From Sipunculus nudus (taxonomy: Eukaryota; Annelida; Sipuncula; Golfingiida; Sipunculidae), in contig CM049307.1 in assembly GCA_026874595.1 (NCBI GenBank), positions 56,253,870-56,317,869 on the forward strand: 64,000 bases of DNA, read 5' to 3'. Below are positions 1 through 12,520 of the stretch, piece after piece (position 1 is the first letter of the stretch; each line of letters begins with the position of its first letter). The notes below the pieces were generated by a model. That model did not search any database, had not been told where the DNA came from, and worked only from the letters and a program-made list of their open reading frames with translations. Made by a program: the position numbers and the translations under genes.

Positions 1-672
1 ACTCCTGTTGTGGCACTCGTGTCTGGCCGCGTATTACATTCTATGTTTAATCCGTACTTGTTGAACTCATGTTGTCGTGCTAGCTTGGGGCGAGACCCCG
101 TGTACACCGTGGTGTGTAGAGGCACGGCGATGTTTTCTAGAGAATTCCTGAAACGCGTGTTTACTGTTGAGTAAAGTCCTTATAGACTGTACGAGAAGTG
201 GAAAATTCTCGGCTTGGGGTGTGAAGGTATATAAAGGGACTGTTTTTAGAGGGCAGAGAGAGAGAACAGCAGAGCAGATTCCAGCGGACGCAGAAGCGTG
301 TGTCCGGACCTTATCCGACGAATGCGGCAATTATAGATTTTCAAAGACTTTCTCCTGGATTTTATGCATTTGGACTTCAGTTTACTTCCTGGGCTGTTGC
401 AAGAATTTTCCACTGGACTGTCATTCTCCGAAAGTTTACATTTAAAGGACATCGTTTTGATGGTGTTGGTATCCAGGTACTGTGTACATACAATATTTTC
501 TCTGTGATTGTATTGACTTGTTGCTATAACGCTGTTTTGCTCTATAATTGTATTGATCTGTTGTATTGTATTGTTAGGGTTGTTTTAAGAATAAATTATA
601 GTTATTTGTTAACAAAAAACCCCTGACTTCTTTATTCATTCCCCTAGACATTTCACGCTGCCTAGTGTTACA
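1..672 (+). mobile_element. LTR-like / promoter-like segment, left edge cut off
   Basis: This stretch reads like a retrotransposon long terminal repeat or its remnant. A TATA box (TATATAAAGG, about 227-236) is followed by a purine-rich leader, an AATAAA signal lies at 590-595, and a possible LTR end in TTACA falls near 672. No gag-pol coding region and no clear primer-binding site follow, and the window starts too close to show the left end. It could equally be a decayed Pol II promoter of another kind. The open frames inside are short and do not resemble known proteins. Confidence 0.3.
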
Positions 673-1400
673 GAATCTGATTTTTATTATCTCCGTTACA
701 GAATTTGTGTCATCACGCACACGTGATCTGTTAATATTAGGATCCGTAACAATGTTCATATAAAAATTTGCTAAATATACTCAAATAATATACTAATTTC
801 TTTATGTTATTTGAAGACCTCTCAACTGTGACCATTACGCAAATAAAAACTATGAATTTCTTAGTTGATTGTTTTTTATTATATGTATTTATATTCTCAA
901 CGCCCCTCCCTTTATAGTGGATAAGGAAACTTGCATATATGCATCTTAATATATATATATGTATATATATATATATAGAGAGAGAGAGACAGACAGAGGG
1001 AGAGAAAGAGGGAGATGATGATGATGTTGTGTATATTCTGTGTTAGAATAATGTGTTTAATATACAATATTATATATACCTGATATCTTAAGAAAATGGA
1101 CATGCTACCCATGACACATTTAAATGTAAATCAATGCGTCAGGCGTGTGTGTACACCTCTGCATGATATATACATATGATAAGGCCTTATCTATGACTTC
1201 GTGACACATTTACCAGCTGCTATTTAACTTTTATCCGGGGACTTTGCTCGCAGTATTCTAGATCGTGTTTGTGCATTGTGAGGACGCGCGTTCAGGTCTC
1301 CCCTAAAACGTTTGAATCATACATACTCCCCGGGCTTGGGGGGGGGGGGATCATTTGCAAGCAAACTAGTTGCATCAATCTCTGGATTCCTAAGGAAAAT
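673..1400. other. gene-free leader upstream of gene 1
   Basis: No coding sequence is recognised. The stretch holds a (TA)n/(GA)n microsatellite at about 948-1015 and a short G run near 1340. The last 60 bases before the ATG of gene 1 align by eye with the sequence before the exon 1 copies of gene 2 (a shared phrase around TTGCATCAATCTC), so this part is probably the shared 5' UTR or promoter-proximal DNA of the family. Confidence 0.5.
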
Positions 1401-3999
1401 ATGACATGTGTCATCGGTGTTACCTGCCGCGCCGCCACCATTGCAGACAAGAACGCAGTGTTCGCTATTAATAAAGAAGTCTACAGTGGACTTGATTATT
1501 TCTCAGACCGATACGAAGCCACAATCAACGACCCGAACTTTTATTGTTGTGTGCTCGAAAAGGATGACGAGATTGTAAGTAATTTTTACTAAAACATGCC
1601 ATACCCAAAATTAATCTGAAAAAATAACTGAGCTTAGTTTTAAGTTGCCACAATTTATGACTAGCCTGTATATATCAACCTGATTACTTTTATTCCATAA
1701 CTCTAATTTGTCACCCAGTTTGGTTGAAACAGTTGTATATTTACCATTCACTAAATTCACAGCAGTTCATTGTTAATGTAAGAAAATTGGTTGAATTCGG
1801 CAAATAATTGTTTACTCTCGAAGAGATTAGACTATTACCAAATTATCCCGTGTAAACCACAATAGATCTAATGACTTTCATCAAGAACAGTATTTTTAAT
1901 ATTACTGTTGCCAATGATGCCGGGGCGATAGAAACGACCGCCATGGTGATTTAAGACTATTGTACTCAATTATAACCGGTATTATTTCATATTGAAATTG
2001 CCGGACATCAATGTTCGGTAAAAGACACAGCAAAACAGTACAACACTATAATTGATGATAGAATTAACGCCATCGTGATATATGACTTCATTTTACTTTA
2101 CTTTATTCCCTCAGTTTGAACTTAAAGCGGTATTCTTTCAGATTGGATTTGCGGGACATCAAGTTTTAGTAAGTGACAAATCCACCATAGCAGGGATGTT
2201 GAGACTGAAGCAGGAACACCAAGGTAAAGGATTAATCAAAATCCTCGACCGTTACATATTGAGGAAAGTACAACAGGACCATCCCTGTATAGAAACATAC
2301 CGTTACATCACACGTGATACAGCACTGGTGAAGAAACATATTGAAGATCCTGCATCAGATTACCGGTTGATTTCTCACATGGTAAGCGTACCATCGGTCA
2401 GGGCTAACCATGAGCTTACCATGTTACTGTGTCTGTTTGTTCGATTCATTGTTATTGTAGCTAGCCGGAATTATACTTTTGTCGTGACAGTCTGTTTGTC
2501 TGGCTCTCTGTTTGTCCGTCGATTTTCTCAGTCATCACTGAAGACAAAAAAAATCTTCAATCCTAGTTAAAATATCATGGCCTAGGAAAGAACGCTGTTG
2601 TTTTCTATGGCCACTAGTGGCCATGATATACGATTTTTGGGCAATATCTCAACTACTGTAAAGATAATAACAAATCTGGAGACGGCTTCTGAAACAAGGA
2701 TCCAAAGGCTTTCTTTACACGATACACGATCTCTCGATACAGTTACCATGGTTACGTTTGGGTGTAAAGGATATTAAAATCCAAAATATCAAGCCTCATT
2801 TAATATCTTGACCACTTCTGATGCTAGAGAGATCTTTTTCTATACGGTAGCATTTGACAAGTTTTCTTAGACACTGCTTTAAGTCTCGTCAAATCTCGTG
2901 AACGTTGGCGTAAACGAGAATATGCGAGATGTGGCAAAAACGGCTATAACTCGAACACTTTTTCCGGCTTGAGAGGACTAACTTTTTGCATTAGGTAACG
3001 TCAGACAAGCTTTTAGTGACACATCTGTATGTCATGTCAAATCAACTGCTGTCGGACGCAATCAAGTGTGATTTAAGAGAAATGCTATTAATTTTGTCAA
3101 TTGTTTTAGCTAGGAAGGTCTTGTTTACTGCGTTTGTAGCATTTGATATCCAAGTTACCAGACTACGATTCTTGTCATAACTTACCTCATCGGCAGTCAA
3201 ACAAGAGGAAGTGCGATTTCACGGCTATACTCGTAGCTCTGTCACTTTTCATGCTAGAGAGGTCTGGTTTTCTGCAGAACATGGCATTTTATAAGCTCTA
3301 CCTTATCTAGTCTCTTAAATGTTGTCCGTTTGAATCAAAATGTTTACAGCTGTCTGTTTGACAAGGCTGGCGACTATGTTACGATTATATCTTGTTTGTT
3401 TGACCGTTTGTAGGATACACGAGTCGATTTTTGTAATGTTGTTTTATATTCGTTTTATTTTCTTTCAGATTCAATATCGTTTAGACACAACAATATCCAT
3501 AGTAGAAACAAAGTTAAAGGAGGGTCGCAGTTTGGAGAACCATGATGTACTGTCAGTTAAAGAGCTAATGAAGTCACTTGTTGAAACCGACGTCCAACTG
3601 AATATTGGAGAGGTGTTTTTATACAAAGGAATCTGGGTTCCGGCTTCATCAAAATGGAAAAACATAGCAGATGCAGCGGACAAGTATCCAGCATACGCTA
3701 CCCTTGGAGATGCAAATACCTGCACGGCGATCAGCTTCTCTGACCTACATATGTCAGGTCGAGGATATGTCGCCTACATTCATTTCTCCTCACTAGATGG
3801 CGCGACCTTTGATAGTCATTTTCAGCGACATTTAGTAGACATAATGAAAAGTATCACTTCTAGTGAAGCCAAACTTTTCATCCGCGTCCTAGGACCGCTT
3901 AACCAAGAGACAATGAAACCTTTTTTGGCAGAATATGGGGAAATAGTGGAGGAATTTGAAGTATACACCCCTGAGAGAACCCTGAAGAAAAAAGGATGA
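1401..3999 (+). CDS. HNAT/NAT16-like GNAT N-acetyltransferase, gene 1 (3 exons)
   Basis: Predicted exons are 1401-1574, 2142-2381 and 3469-3999, giving about 314 residues. Both introns are GT-AG and phase 0 (donors GTAAGT and GTAAGC, acceptors after CTTTCAG). Exon 1 carries the N-terminal GNAT half, with an SGLDYFSDRY-type motif like the GGLDYLPSRY region of HNAT/NAT16. Exon 2 carries the acetyl-CoA loop around residues 83-90 (EHQGKGLI); the usual Q-x-x-G-x-G/A signature ends in Ile here. Exon 3 is the family-specific C-terminal half, containing SFSDLHMSGRGY and DGATFDSHFQRHL. The family is known for acetyl-CoA-dependent acetylation of free histidine or similar amines; the substrate here is inferred only from that. 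The start was chosen because the same ATG position opens exon 1 in genes 2 and 3. No stops or frameshifts are seen, and length fits the family. Confidence 0.82.
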
Positions 4000-6900
4000 T
4001 GTTTAACTGACATTAAATAAGCATTTTCCGGTTACATCAGTGGAATGACTGCATGAATAACACATTCGCCCTAAGACCGGGGCCTACGCAGGCACAAAAA
4101 TTGACTGTTAGCTTAAAGCTATGACTACTGGTTACGTATGAAGGTATAATGGCCTACCGAAAATACTAGAAAATCAGTATCCATGTGTCTAAACGAACGT
4201 TCCTAAGGTTCAATATATCACATGTATTTATAAGCTATACTGATAATACAGCTCTGTCAGTTACAAACCATTCTATCAGAACATTGAATACAGAGCTAAA
4301 CACATATTACGAAGCTTCATTCTAGATAACGCTATTTTAGAAGGTAAATTACGTGTTATGTATGGATGATAATACTTTTGTATTAATCACTAATCTCTAA
4401 TAGGCGTAGACGGAGACACCTATCTAGTTATACCAAATCTATAATCTTTCCGTATATAATGAAAATATTGCACTCAGATTAATCGGAAGAAAGTAAAGAT
4501 GCAATAAATGGCTCTGGTTCAGAAGGCAGTTTGATAATGACAAATGAAGATCATATAGAATTGTATCAGTTTGTGTCAAACTGTACTTACTAGAATAAAG
4601 GTGGATTAAGTTTGTTCCATATGTTAAGGTATGAGCACACACGTATACACATCCCTGTATTGAATATACTTATATAGCAATCAACAATTACATATGCGTC
4701 AAACTCAGAATTACGACCACACTGCAAGAAGTTTAATATTTTTTACTTTTAATTTTGTGTACAGTCGATGTGTCTACCTGACCTGCTAAATACTTTTATT
4801 TGACAAGCTAATGTGATAAGAGAATAAATCATTTGACGTAAAGAAACAAATAATTTCCAATAAATTGATACAACGTGACGCAATATACCGCAGAACAAAA
4901 ATCGAGGCCTACTCTCTATAACCGGACAGGATTTAGGGATTGTGAGGTTTCATGAAAGCCTAGCATATGGTTTAACGTATGCATTGGCGCACGAGCTTAG
5001 TTGTTGTAGAAATATTATTAAAGTGTTTTGCCAGCCCATGTTAAGCTATTTATTTTATTATATTAGCCAGGAACGATTGTGCCATGCAGGTGTTGTTTGA
5101 GAGCAAATTAATGACAAAGAGGTAAAGTAGTCGCGTGATGTCCGGTGTGGAAGTTCTTCGTCACATTGTCAGTCAGTGGCGTGCAAATCAGTCCACAGTA
5201 TAGTTACTAGATCGAGACCAATCAAGGTAGGTTATTTACTGTAGGTTTATTTTTATTCAGGAGTTGTATGAAATTATTAAGCAGGTTAGGGTTTCGGGAG
5301 ATAAATGAAAGATTAGAGTCATTCGAGCCAAGAATGCGGGGCACAGAGGTATGATATCTGGAGAGTCACTGGCGTTTAATTTTTCATTGTTAGATTGATG
5401 GCAGGATTGTATGTTGTTGTGTGTCCTGATGGACTCTCGTTCAGCCGTCGGGAACGAGCAAAATACTACGTGTTGAGACTACGACCTGTGTTTTGGCTGA
5501 AATTTTATGTTTTAGTGATTTGTGCATATCGGCTCGCTCCAGGGGAGAATTAAGACAAATTAATGCACTTTGTGTATGAGTGTGTGTGTAGGTGTGTGTG
5601 TTTAAAATCGGAAAACTTTCCCTGTGGGCTTTGACAGCGACATATATGAGTTAACCGAAGTCTGAACAGGATGTTGTGTTTTATGACAAGAATTGCAAAA
5701 TTTTAGCATAACCAGGAATTTTTGTCGTTATGTTTGATGACAATAACTGCCGAAATTTAAACATTACCAGGAACTGTCGTAATGTTTATGTTTACCTTGA
5801 CTTACAAACTGTTGCTGTGGTTTTGATATATCAGCTGCCTTGACTGAAGCCTTTATCTGTGATATCTTTGCTTCTGACTGTTGGTGCAAGTATCATACAA
5901 ATATTGGGCTTCGTACACCCTTAGTTTATCACGGAATTACCGTTATTTGTTTGTATTCAGGACCCAGTGATGCTAACAATATATTGGATTTATATATACT
6001 TAACTGCAGCCATACTCAGACCCAGGCGTTGATTCATATTTTGTACTCTTGTGTTTAAGGCCTGATAATACACTTGTTTATATTAGATACTGAAGGATTT
6101 ATCAAAAACTATTATACAATTTGGGGAAATGTGCGAATTCGTTGGTGTTTTTAGAAACAGATTATTTGTAATACATAATTCAATTTTTTAACCACCTTAT
6201 CAAAAACTAGTATTTAATACATAAGATTTTCTACATACAAGACTATACTCAACATTCCAAAAAAAAAAAAAATGCTAAGGTTTTTTTTACTGTCAAGGTT
6301 ATCTCATAATTTCTCGACAGCTTTTTTATACTGACCCTGTAGGGTGGTGTCATGTGACGTTTTCTTTTGACACGTTTTAATTACCCTTATTAGAGCAGTC
6401 AAATATAATTTCACATGAAGAATCTAAAGTTGTCATTGTTTAGCAATTCTTTCTCAACATCAGGTCGTTCTAGGGCTGCCGCGTTTCACCAGTGCACCGA
6501 AGCATCATACAAAGTCAAATATTGCATCCATATCGTCAAATATTCCTGTATCGAAACGTTGACGAAATATGATCATCCAACAAAAAGTACTAGATTAAAC
6601 TAACGCCCTCTGGCAATTTATAACAGCCATATCCCAGCACGTAATTTGAAACATCATTGGCAGGAAATCAGTTAATCGGTTATATCTGTTTAGCTAACCG
6701 CTGCATTATCAATGCCTTTGAAAGGGTTGTTTCATTGTTCCTTATACATGTAGTGTTCGGCAGGGGCACTGCGAATTGGAACAGTGAAGAAGATTAGTGA
6801 CTTGAAACCTAAATTGTAATAATTACTACTTTTATACATTTAAGCGTGTAACGTATCATGAATGAAATATCGCGATACGTGTCGGTTAAGAAAACGTATC

Positions 6901-7038
6901 GTTACTGACCTAGGTCGTATGAATGAAGAATCTCAGTGTGCTTTCACAAAGGAGGTAGAAAGAACGACTCTAGGGTCACTGTTCATTTATGTTATTTCTA
7001 ATATAGTTATACATCATCATCCGTATGGAGTGTTCTCT
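4000..7038. other. gene-free interval after gene 1
   Basis: I see no supportable gene. The DNA is AT-rich, with a GT-rich patch near 5570-5605 and an A run at 6260-6272. A segment around 5050-5235 is slightly GC-richer and ends in a possible splice donor (AAGGTAGG), but no open frame or partner exon makes a convincing gene. Confidence 0.5.
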
Positions 7039-7835
7039 CACTTTTCCAATCTTCAGATGCAAATTGGTATCATAGTGCGACTTCAGTATTTCTTTGACCG
7101 ATCGGGTTTCGGGTTTCAGCTTCCGAGACGCGCTAACGTTTTCTCTAACTTTTAAAACAGTCGTGTCTTAACAATGATACATCTGAAAGAAAAGAAAATT
7201 GGACATTATCCAAATGTTATTGTCCAATGTATTTCAATTCTAATTCTGTTGTTTCCTATTTGATCAGAGCAAGATGAGTTATTCCTCTGAACTGAAGTTA
7301 TAAAAGAAAAATGATATGATAGTAAAGCTTTAACTACCATGTGATTCAACGGTGGGTGCTGTAAAAAAACCCAACTGAGTTGCTTATACAAATGCCATTT
7401 TTTATAATCATTATAAGCATGTTGTAGTGTAACCACGTACAGTATACCTTTATGTACAGTTTATGTTCAGTTCACAGTACACAAACAGGACAAACATGCA
7501 CTTAAGGAAACACATTTGTGAGATATAAGATACTTATTCTTTTACTTTTTAAATGTATCTGATCTTAAATCATCATCATTTATTTATACATGAGACACTA
7601 AGTAGTAAAAGGACTAATCGCGCAAAAGTGTAACGTGATCCCTTTTGTAAAACCTGATAATAAATGCATATTATCTGAAAGGAGATTTTTAGCTACTAGT
7701 GATTACTAAATATGAAATACTTTGATAGCTTTATCAATTATCAATATTTTATTTTTATGCGTTTTAAAATATTGTATTATATTAGATTTGAAGCCTAATG
7801 GATGTCTCATAAGCAGATAGAAGATATACAAATAG

Positions 7836-8160
7836 TCTGTTTCTTCCCCTCCTGTCCACCTTTTTTCTATAAAAATGTTGATTCGTTAGATTAGAATAAA
7901 GGGCCTAATTTTCAACAAACTAAATAATTACCTTCTTTCCATCTTATTTAAGTAGCAGAATTATTTGAAAATCAGTCTAGATTTAACAACATATCGGCTC
8001 CACTTATGGTGGTCAAATTAATTAGTAACACGCAAAAACAGCCTCAATTGAAAGCTGTTCATTGGATGACTTCATGTAATCGCTCTAAACACTCTCCGAT
8101 GCAAAGGTAATGGCTGGGAAGGGATGGACAAGGAAGCAAATTAAGGAGTAGGTGAAAGAG
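7836..8160 (+). mobile_element. truncated copy of the 55.0-kb MITE family
   Basis: This segment aligns by eye with 55038-55370. It begins with a GTCTGTTTCTTCCCCTCCTG-type end and continues through a shared stretch around ATCAGTCTAGATTTAACAAC and a GGTGGTCAA phrase. The right end of the family (AAACAGGTGGACAGC) is absent, so this is a 5' fragment. No coding sequence is seen. Confidence 0.55.
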
Positions 8161-8233
8161 AGCCGAGGAGAATTTTTACGAAACGTCATCAGTTCATCAT
8201 TCAAATCCATGCTTACCATGTGCGCAATTATCG

Positions 8234-8415
8234 GGAAAAAATCGGGATCCGGTCTGGACCAATCGCCGATTGGTCTGGAGCAATCTGGAATTGGTCCAGA
8301 CCAAATCTCGATCGGGATCTGGGCTGGACGAATTCAAGATTGGTCCAGACCAAATCCCAATCGGGATTCAGTCTGGCCTAAATCCTGATTGGGATCTGGT
8401 CTGGACCAGTTCCTG
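8234..8415. repeat. cluster of short palindromes (TTGGTC-CA-GACCAA type)
   Basis: A compact block of imperfect repeats built from hairpin-forming words: TTGGTCCAGACCAA at 8291-8304 and 8340-8353, CCAATCGCCGATTGG near 8259, and CTGGTCTGGACCAG near 8396, separated by AATC(C/T)CGATCGGGAT-like words. The open frame across it is a by-product of the repeat and not a likely gene. Related blocks occur at 9105-9480 and 10030-10345. Confidence 0.7.
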
Positions 8416-9104
8416 ATTGAGATTCTATGGCACACTAGAGCAGGCTTTTGGTGTAAACAATATATTCCATATGGTTAAGAATTTTATTTGTTATATATTA
8501 ATATATGTAATAGAAATATGAATAAATACGTATATATAGTTGAAAATGTTGATAGGAGAAGTTATTAATTGTTGCTTTTCATTGTGGTTTTCATGAAATC
8601 AGGAATTTTCCCTTGAATGTAAGCTTTTCATGAGTTGATACAGGTTAAGAATATCCATATTTCTAAATTGGGGACTGAGAAATTCATATTATACTTAACT
8701 TCTTATATATGTCATCCATCTAACAATTTATTCTACCTAGAAAACAAAACCCATCAAATCTATACACTTATTTACACAGTGAGTCAGCTTAAACTAGTTC
8801 AATTGTTATATAAAAAACAGAATAAACAATCTGATAAAAATACTGGAAATAATAATTAAACTTGAAAAATATTTATTATAAATATAATCACTCAATTAAT
8901 TCAAACTTAAATATTAGTTAATTTATTAAGGTATAATAATTTACACTGACAACAAACTAAATTAAGATTTGTCATTACTAATTTAGTTATAATTTCAGAC
9001 ATCATGTCAGGGATATAGGCATGCTCTGAATCTAGGTCTGGGCTGACCTGAAGTTCAGAACCTTGATAAGTTCAGACAGGAACTCATTCTCTTTCCTAAA
9101 CGTT

Positions 9105-9259
9105 AATGATCAGGGTTTAGGCCGGACCAAATCTCGATTAGCATCTGGTCTGCCGATTGGTCCACACCAGATCCAAATTGGGATTTGGTCCAGCCTAAAC
9201 CCCCATCGGGATTTGGTCTGGACCAATCGCCGATTGGTCCAGATCGGGATCTGGGCCTT

Positions 9260-9324
<65 letters not shown>

Positions 9325-9480
9325 GAGGCCAAGATTTTTGTCAAATTTAAAGCTGGGCAAGCCCAGATTTAAATTTTGATCTGGCCCGGTCAGATTACAA
9401 TCCTGTATTGAAAACTTCAGGATTGAAATATGGTCTGGACTGATTTTGTTAGATCTTGGCCGGTCCAGTTTCAAAACCTT
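9105..9480. repeat. second palindrome cluster, split by a (TA)n tract
   Basis: The left part (9105-9260) repeats the GGTCTGGACCAATCGCCGAT-type words of the 8.2 kb block and ends in GGGCCTTGACATATA, which runs into about 60 bp of (TA)n (9262-9322). The right part (9325-9480) switches to a different word set, including the palindrome CTGGGCAAGCCCAG (9353-9366), that reappears in the 10.0-10.35 kb block. Reading frames here follow the repeats and are not coding. Confidence 0.7.
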
Positions 9481-10029
9481 TGGTGGACTTATCAGAATCC
9501 TAATCTACACCTAGGTTGGTTTCAGTTACACTATATTCACCTAGCTGGCCTTTAATCGATTCAAAGAATTAGCCAAATATTGTCAGTCTATAATAATTAA
9601 TATTTTATAAATTAATTTCATATTCTATAAAAAAAATGCCATTGGATGGACCCCTGTCATATTCATGTTGTAATTTAACCTGTTATGTGAAGTGACTAAT
9701 ATATAATTGATAAAATGATCATGTTAAACATCGGTATTTTACAGGTGAAAACTACCAATATAACTTGCAGAACATTTGCATTAACTAAACAAACCAAAAC
9801 AAAATTTAATCAATAATTATTAATATATATATATTTCCCAATTTAAAGCTTGTTATCCAAGACCTGTAAATTCATAATTTACAGTTGGTGTCTTTAGTCT
9901 GTCATCCCTTTGTTCAAGCCACCCATTATTTGCACATAATTTAATGCTGGACCGAGAACTTATAACTAAATATTCAGGAAGGAAAGCCCTTGAAAATCTA
10001 TTTAAGATTATAAGAAAATCAAGAGAGGT

Positions 10030-10345
10030 TAGGATTAGACAAGGATTTTGATCTAGGCTGGCCCAGTTTAAAATCAGTCCATCAAAGGATTGTAATATTA
10101 ACCGGCCGAGATCAAAAATTCTAATCTGGGCTGGCCCAGTTTAAAATTTGTCCACCACAGGATTGTAATATTGACCAGCCAAAATCAAAATTCTTATCTG
10201 GGCTGGCCCAGTTTATTTAGTCCCAACCAGATTACAATCCTGAAGTCTTAACCACAGGATTGTAATCTGGACCGGTCCTGATCGAAATTTTAATCTGGGC
10301 TGGCCCAGTTTTAAATTGGACTAGATTCTAATCTTGGCCTTGACA
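10030..10345. repeat. third palindrome cluster with about 72-bp period
   Basis: The palindrome CTGGGCTGGCCCAG recurs at 10126-10139, 10198-10211 and 10295-10308, with a one-mismatch copy at 10053-10066. Spacings are 73, 72 and 97 bp. Between them, GGATTGTAATATTGACC-like words repeat, and a perfect GGACCGGTCC lies near 10269. The block ends in TTGGCCTTGACATATA followed by (CA)n/(TA)n, the same terminal phrase as the 9.26 kb block. Confidence 0.7.
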
Positions 10346-10624
10346 TATACACACACACACATATATATGTATAAAGAAAATGCGAAAAGAAACTTTGAAT
10401 AGAGCCAGTCCCTTGCACGCCCGGTGCTGTTTGATTTCTGAGGACCCCTCGAGAATTATAGGATTGAAGCTTAAGTAGGCCCTACGTTCAAAATACCATG
10501 GCCTACTGAGTGAAGATGTATTTAACCCGACGGAAGATTATGATTACTAAACGGTTTAGAGTTCAGGTATTACGTGCACTGAGTTTAGAAAATCCAAGAA
10601 GTAAAACTATCTCGGAGCCAATCT

Positions 10625-10722
10625 TAGAGGTTGTATCGATATTTTATTTTTTGGCCGCCCAGTCCCTGGCGGGATTCGAACTGAAGATCTTCCGCTTTGT
10701 AGTCTAACCCCTAAGCCCAGTA
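10625..10722 (-). mobile_element. tRNA-derived SINE head (partial)
   Basis: On the minus strand the segment reads GGGCTTAGGGGTTAGACTAC, then a box-B-like GTTCGAATCC, then CCGCCAGGGACTGGGCGGCC. That order resembles a tRNA-derived SINE head with Pol III boxes A and B. It does not fold into a full tRNA and has no CCA-adjacent acceptor stem, so it is not called as a tRNA gene. It abuts the donor site of the exon 1 relic (10728) with only a few bases between. Confidence 0.5.
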
Positions 10723-10851
10723 CTTACGATTTTGTCATCCTTTTCGATTAGATAACAATAGCAGTTCGGGTCGTTTTAGATATAGCTTATCGTTATAGAT
10801 CTCTGTCTGCTAAGGTTGCAGCGCGACACCTAACACCATAGGCAACGCCAT

Positions 10852-12289
10852 TTTTCACAGGATCCCAGAGTTTGATCTAACCAACTTTATGGTTAATTTA
10901 AAATAATAGACAAGGCCTTTCACCCTAACGTTTCAGATACGTCGTCATCCAAGATTTATAAGATGTATAATATAAACTCTGAGCCGAAAACGAAGTCCAA
11001 ATGGACGGGATGTCAGTTGATACGATGCCACGTGTGTATGCATTAATAACTAGTAATTACACCACTGACAATCGAATGGATAGGTGGCACTGGTATTGAG
11101 TATATAAAGTCCTGTACTGCATATGTAATATTTACTGAACAGTGTATAATATTGGTCACCGGAGCTTGAAATCCTATTTTTAAAGATATTGACTAAGAAT
11201 TTTTAATAAACCTTTTAAACGATTCCCTACTGAGCGTTAACAAAATCACACCTGCGGAATCTTCTTTTGCGAAGATGATGCAAACAAGTTGGTTCTATGG
11301 GCAATATAATGTTATCTTTTTGTGCATCGTTTATATTCTTAGTCTCATATCGTGACTTCTTTAACATATGCTTCCTATCAGTTCTCACTTGGCAGACAGT
11401 ACTAAGTTTGCCTCATCACATGAAGTGCTTTTACATCCTCGCGCGCGCACGTGTTGTGAGCGCCACCATTAAGTGATCTAAGTTCACTGATATAGAGAAA
11501 GATACTTGACGACCGAGCCAAATAATACAAATGAATCAAGACTCATTATATTCTTTTCTGTGACTGAAAGTATATCATTATAATAGCTATTTGTGATAAA
11601 TGTTATATATCAAACTTAGCTTTAAATATAATAAAAATTTATGTTAATATATAATATAGAACATCATCGAATCACATTTACCACATTATCGAAAACGTTA
11701 ATTCAAACAATTGTCAACTGCCTTTTGATTCTAATTGTCCAGGAAATCTTTAAACCCCATTAAACCAGGTGTACCCAAAAATCACACTAATATCCATTAA
11801 ATGTAGACTCCATTTGGATAATACATTATAGCTGAAGTTCGAATTAAAAATATTTGCACATACCTCGCGTTACGGTTGCATGTGGCGCATGTGAGTTGTG
11901 AGAATTCTTGTCTGTTGTTTAGGAAATTATTCTGAAGGACCATTTAGCCATTTAACTGTGAAAGAAAAGAGGGCAAATCATACGAGACGTTACATATTGA
12001 GATTTATTTTGCACGAATGCTTGTTGAATGTACATGGATGTCCCTTGAACTGGGGCGTGATAAAAGAGGTTCCCTTGGGGTAATGATATTAGTTTTAAGC
12101 GAAAGTTGGACACATTGATAGTTAAGATAATTGTTAAGTTTAAAGTTGCGTTCATGTACAGGGGAGGTAGACCACAACAGCTGAGTTGATGAGGTACTTA
12201 AGATTATACTCAGTAAAATAGTTGACCCCGCATGATGTTAGGTTGCTTTTCGTGTCAAGTTGACTTTTGCCTGGATGTGCTCCATGGCC
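10852..12289. other. gene-free interval before gene 2
   Basis: AT-rich DNA with no recognised gene, RNA or transposon ends. A short alternating purine-pyrimidine patch (GCGCGCGCACGTG) lies near 11440. The small open frames around 11900-12155 have no family resemblance I can name. Confidence 0.45.
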
Positions 12290-12520
12290 AGAAGCGGATC
12301 CAGGGGGAAGATCCAGTAGGTCTGAGGCCTACAAACCGCCTTCAGCTGCCCGTAACCTTTCTTACGGCTTTCAGCCACATTATCCCTCGTTCGAATCCCC
12401 CCCCCCCCCTTTACCATTACTGAGGACCTTTTCATCAGTCCTCGTTGGTTTAACATTTGTTTTTCATTAGTCCTCCTAGGTACTCTTCCTTTTCCAAAAT
12501 CCTGGATCCGCCCCTGACGG
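12290..12520 (-). mobile_element. GCGGATCCAGG-ended short element
   Basis: The left edge reads GCGGATCCAGGGGG and the right edge ends in ATCCTGGATCCGCCCCTGAC, so the two ends are inverted relative to each other. A C run sits near 12399-12410 inside. The same family occurs at about 23245, 38315, 42634, 48415 and 62330. No coding capacity is seen. It is best described as a MITE-like or SINE-like repeat of unknown superfamily. Confidence 0.55.

Larger units (their letters stand above)
7039..10851 (-). pseudogene. relic of a HNAT/NAT16-like gene (exon 1 and start of exon 3)
   Basis: Two separated pieces on the minus strand match the family. The exon 1 remnant is 10851-10728: its ATG, the GVRCRAATLADRD stretch and the NDPNCYCYLIEKDDKI end are recognisable, followed by an intact-looking donor GTAAGTA. 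It is 124 bp instead of 174 bp, with about 49 bp lost internally and a single-base loss soon after the ATG that breaks the frame. The exon 3 remnant is 7182-7039: after an acceptor-like TTTCAG it reads DTTVLKVRENV...RSVKEILKSHYDTNLHLKIGKV, then homology stops. Exon 2 was not found; the gap is filled by the palindrome clusters and a MITE fragment. Orientation is opposite to genes 1 and 2 on either side. The match was made by eye to genes 1-3. Confidence 0.7.

Noticed and set aside
9063..9474. Long open frames on both strands across the palindrome cluster and (TA)n tract
   Set aside because: Both follow the repeat words and the TA run (poly Ile-Tyr), with no codon-like signal.
10667..10722. Possible tRNA gene on the minus strand
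   Set aside because: Boxes A and B are present but there is no complete cloverleaf or acceptor stem; better explained as a SINE head.
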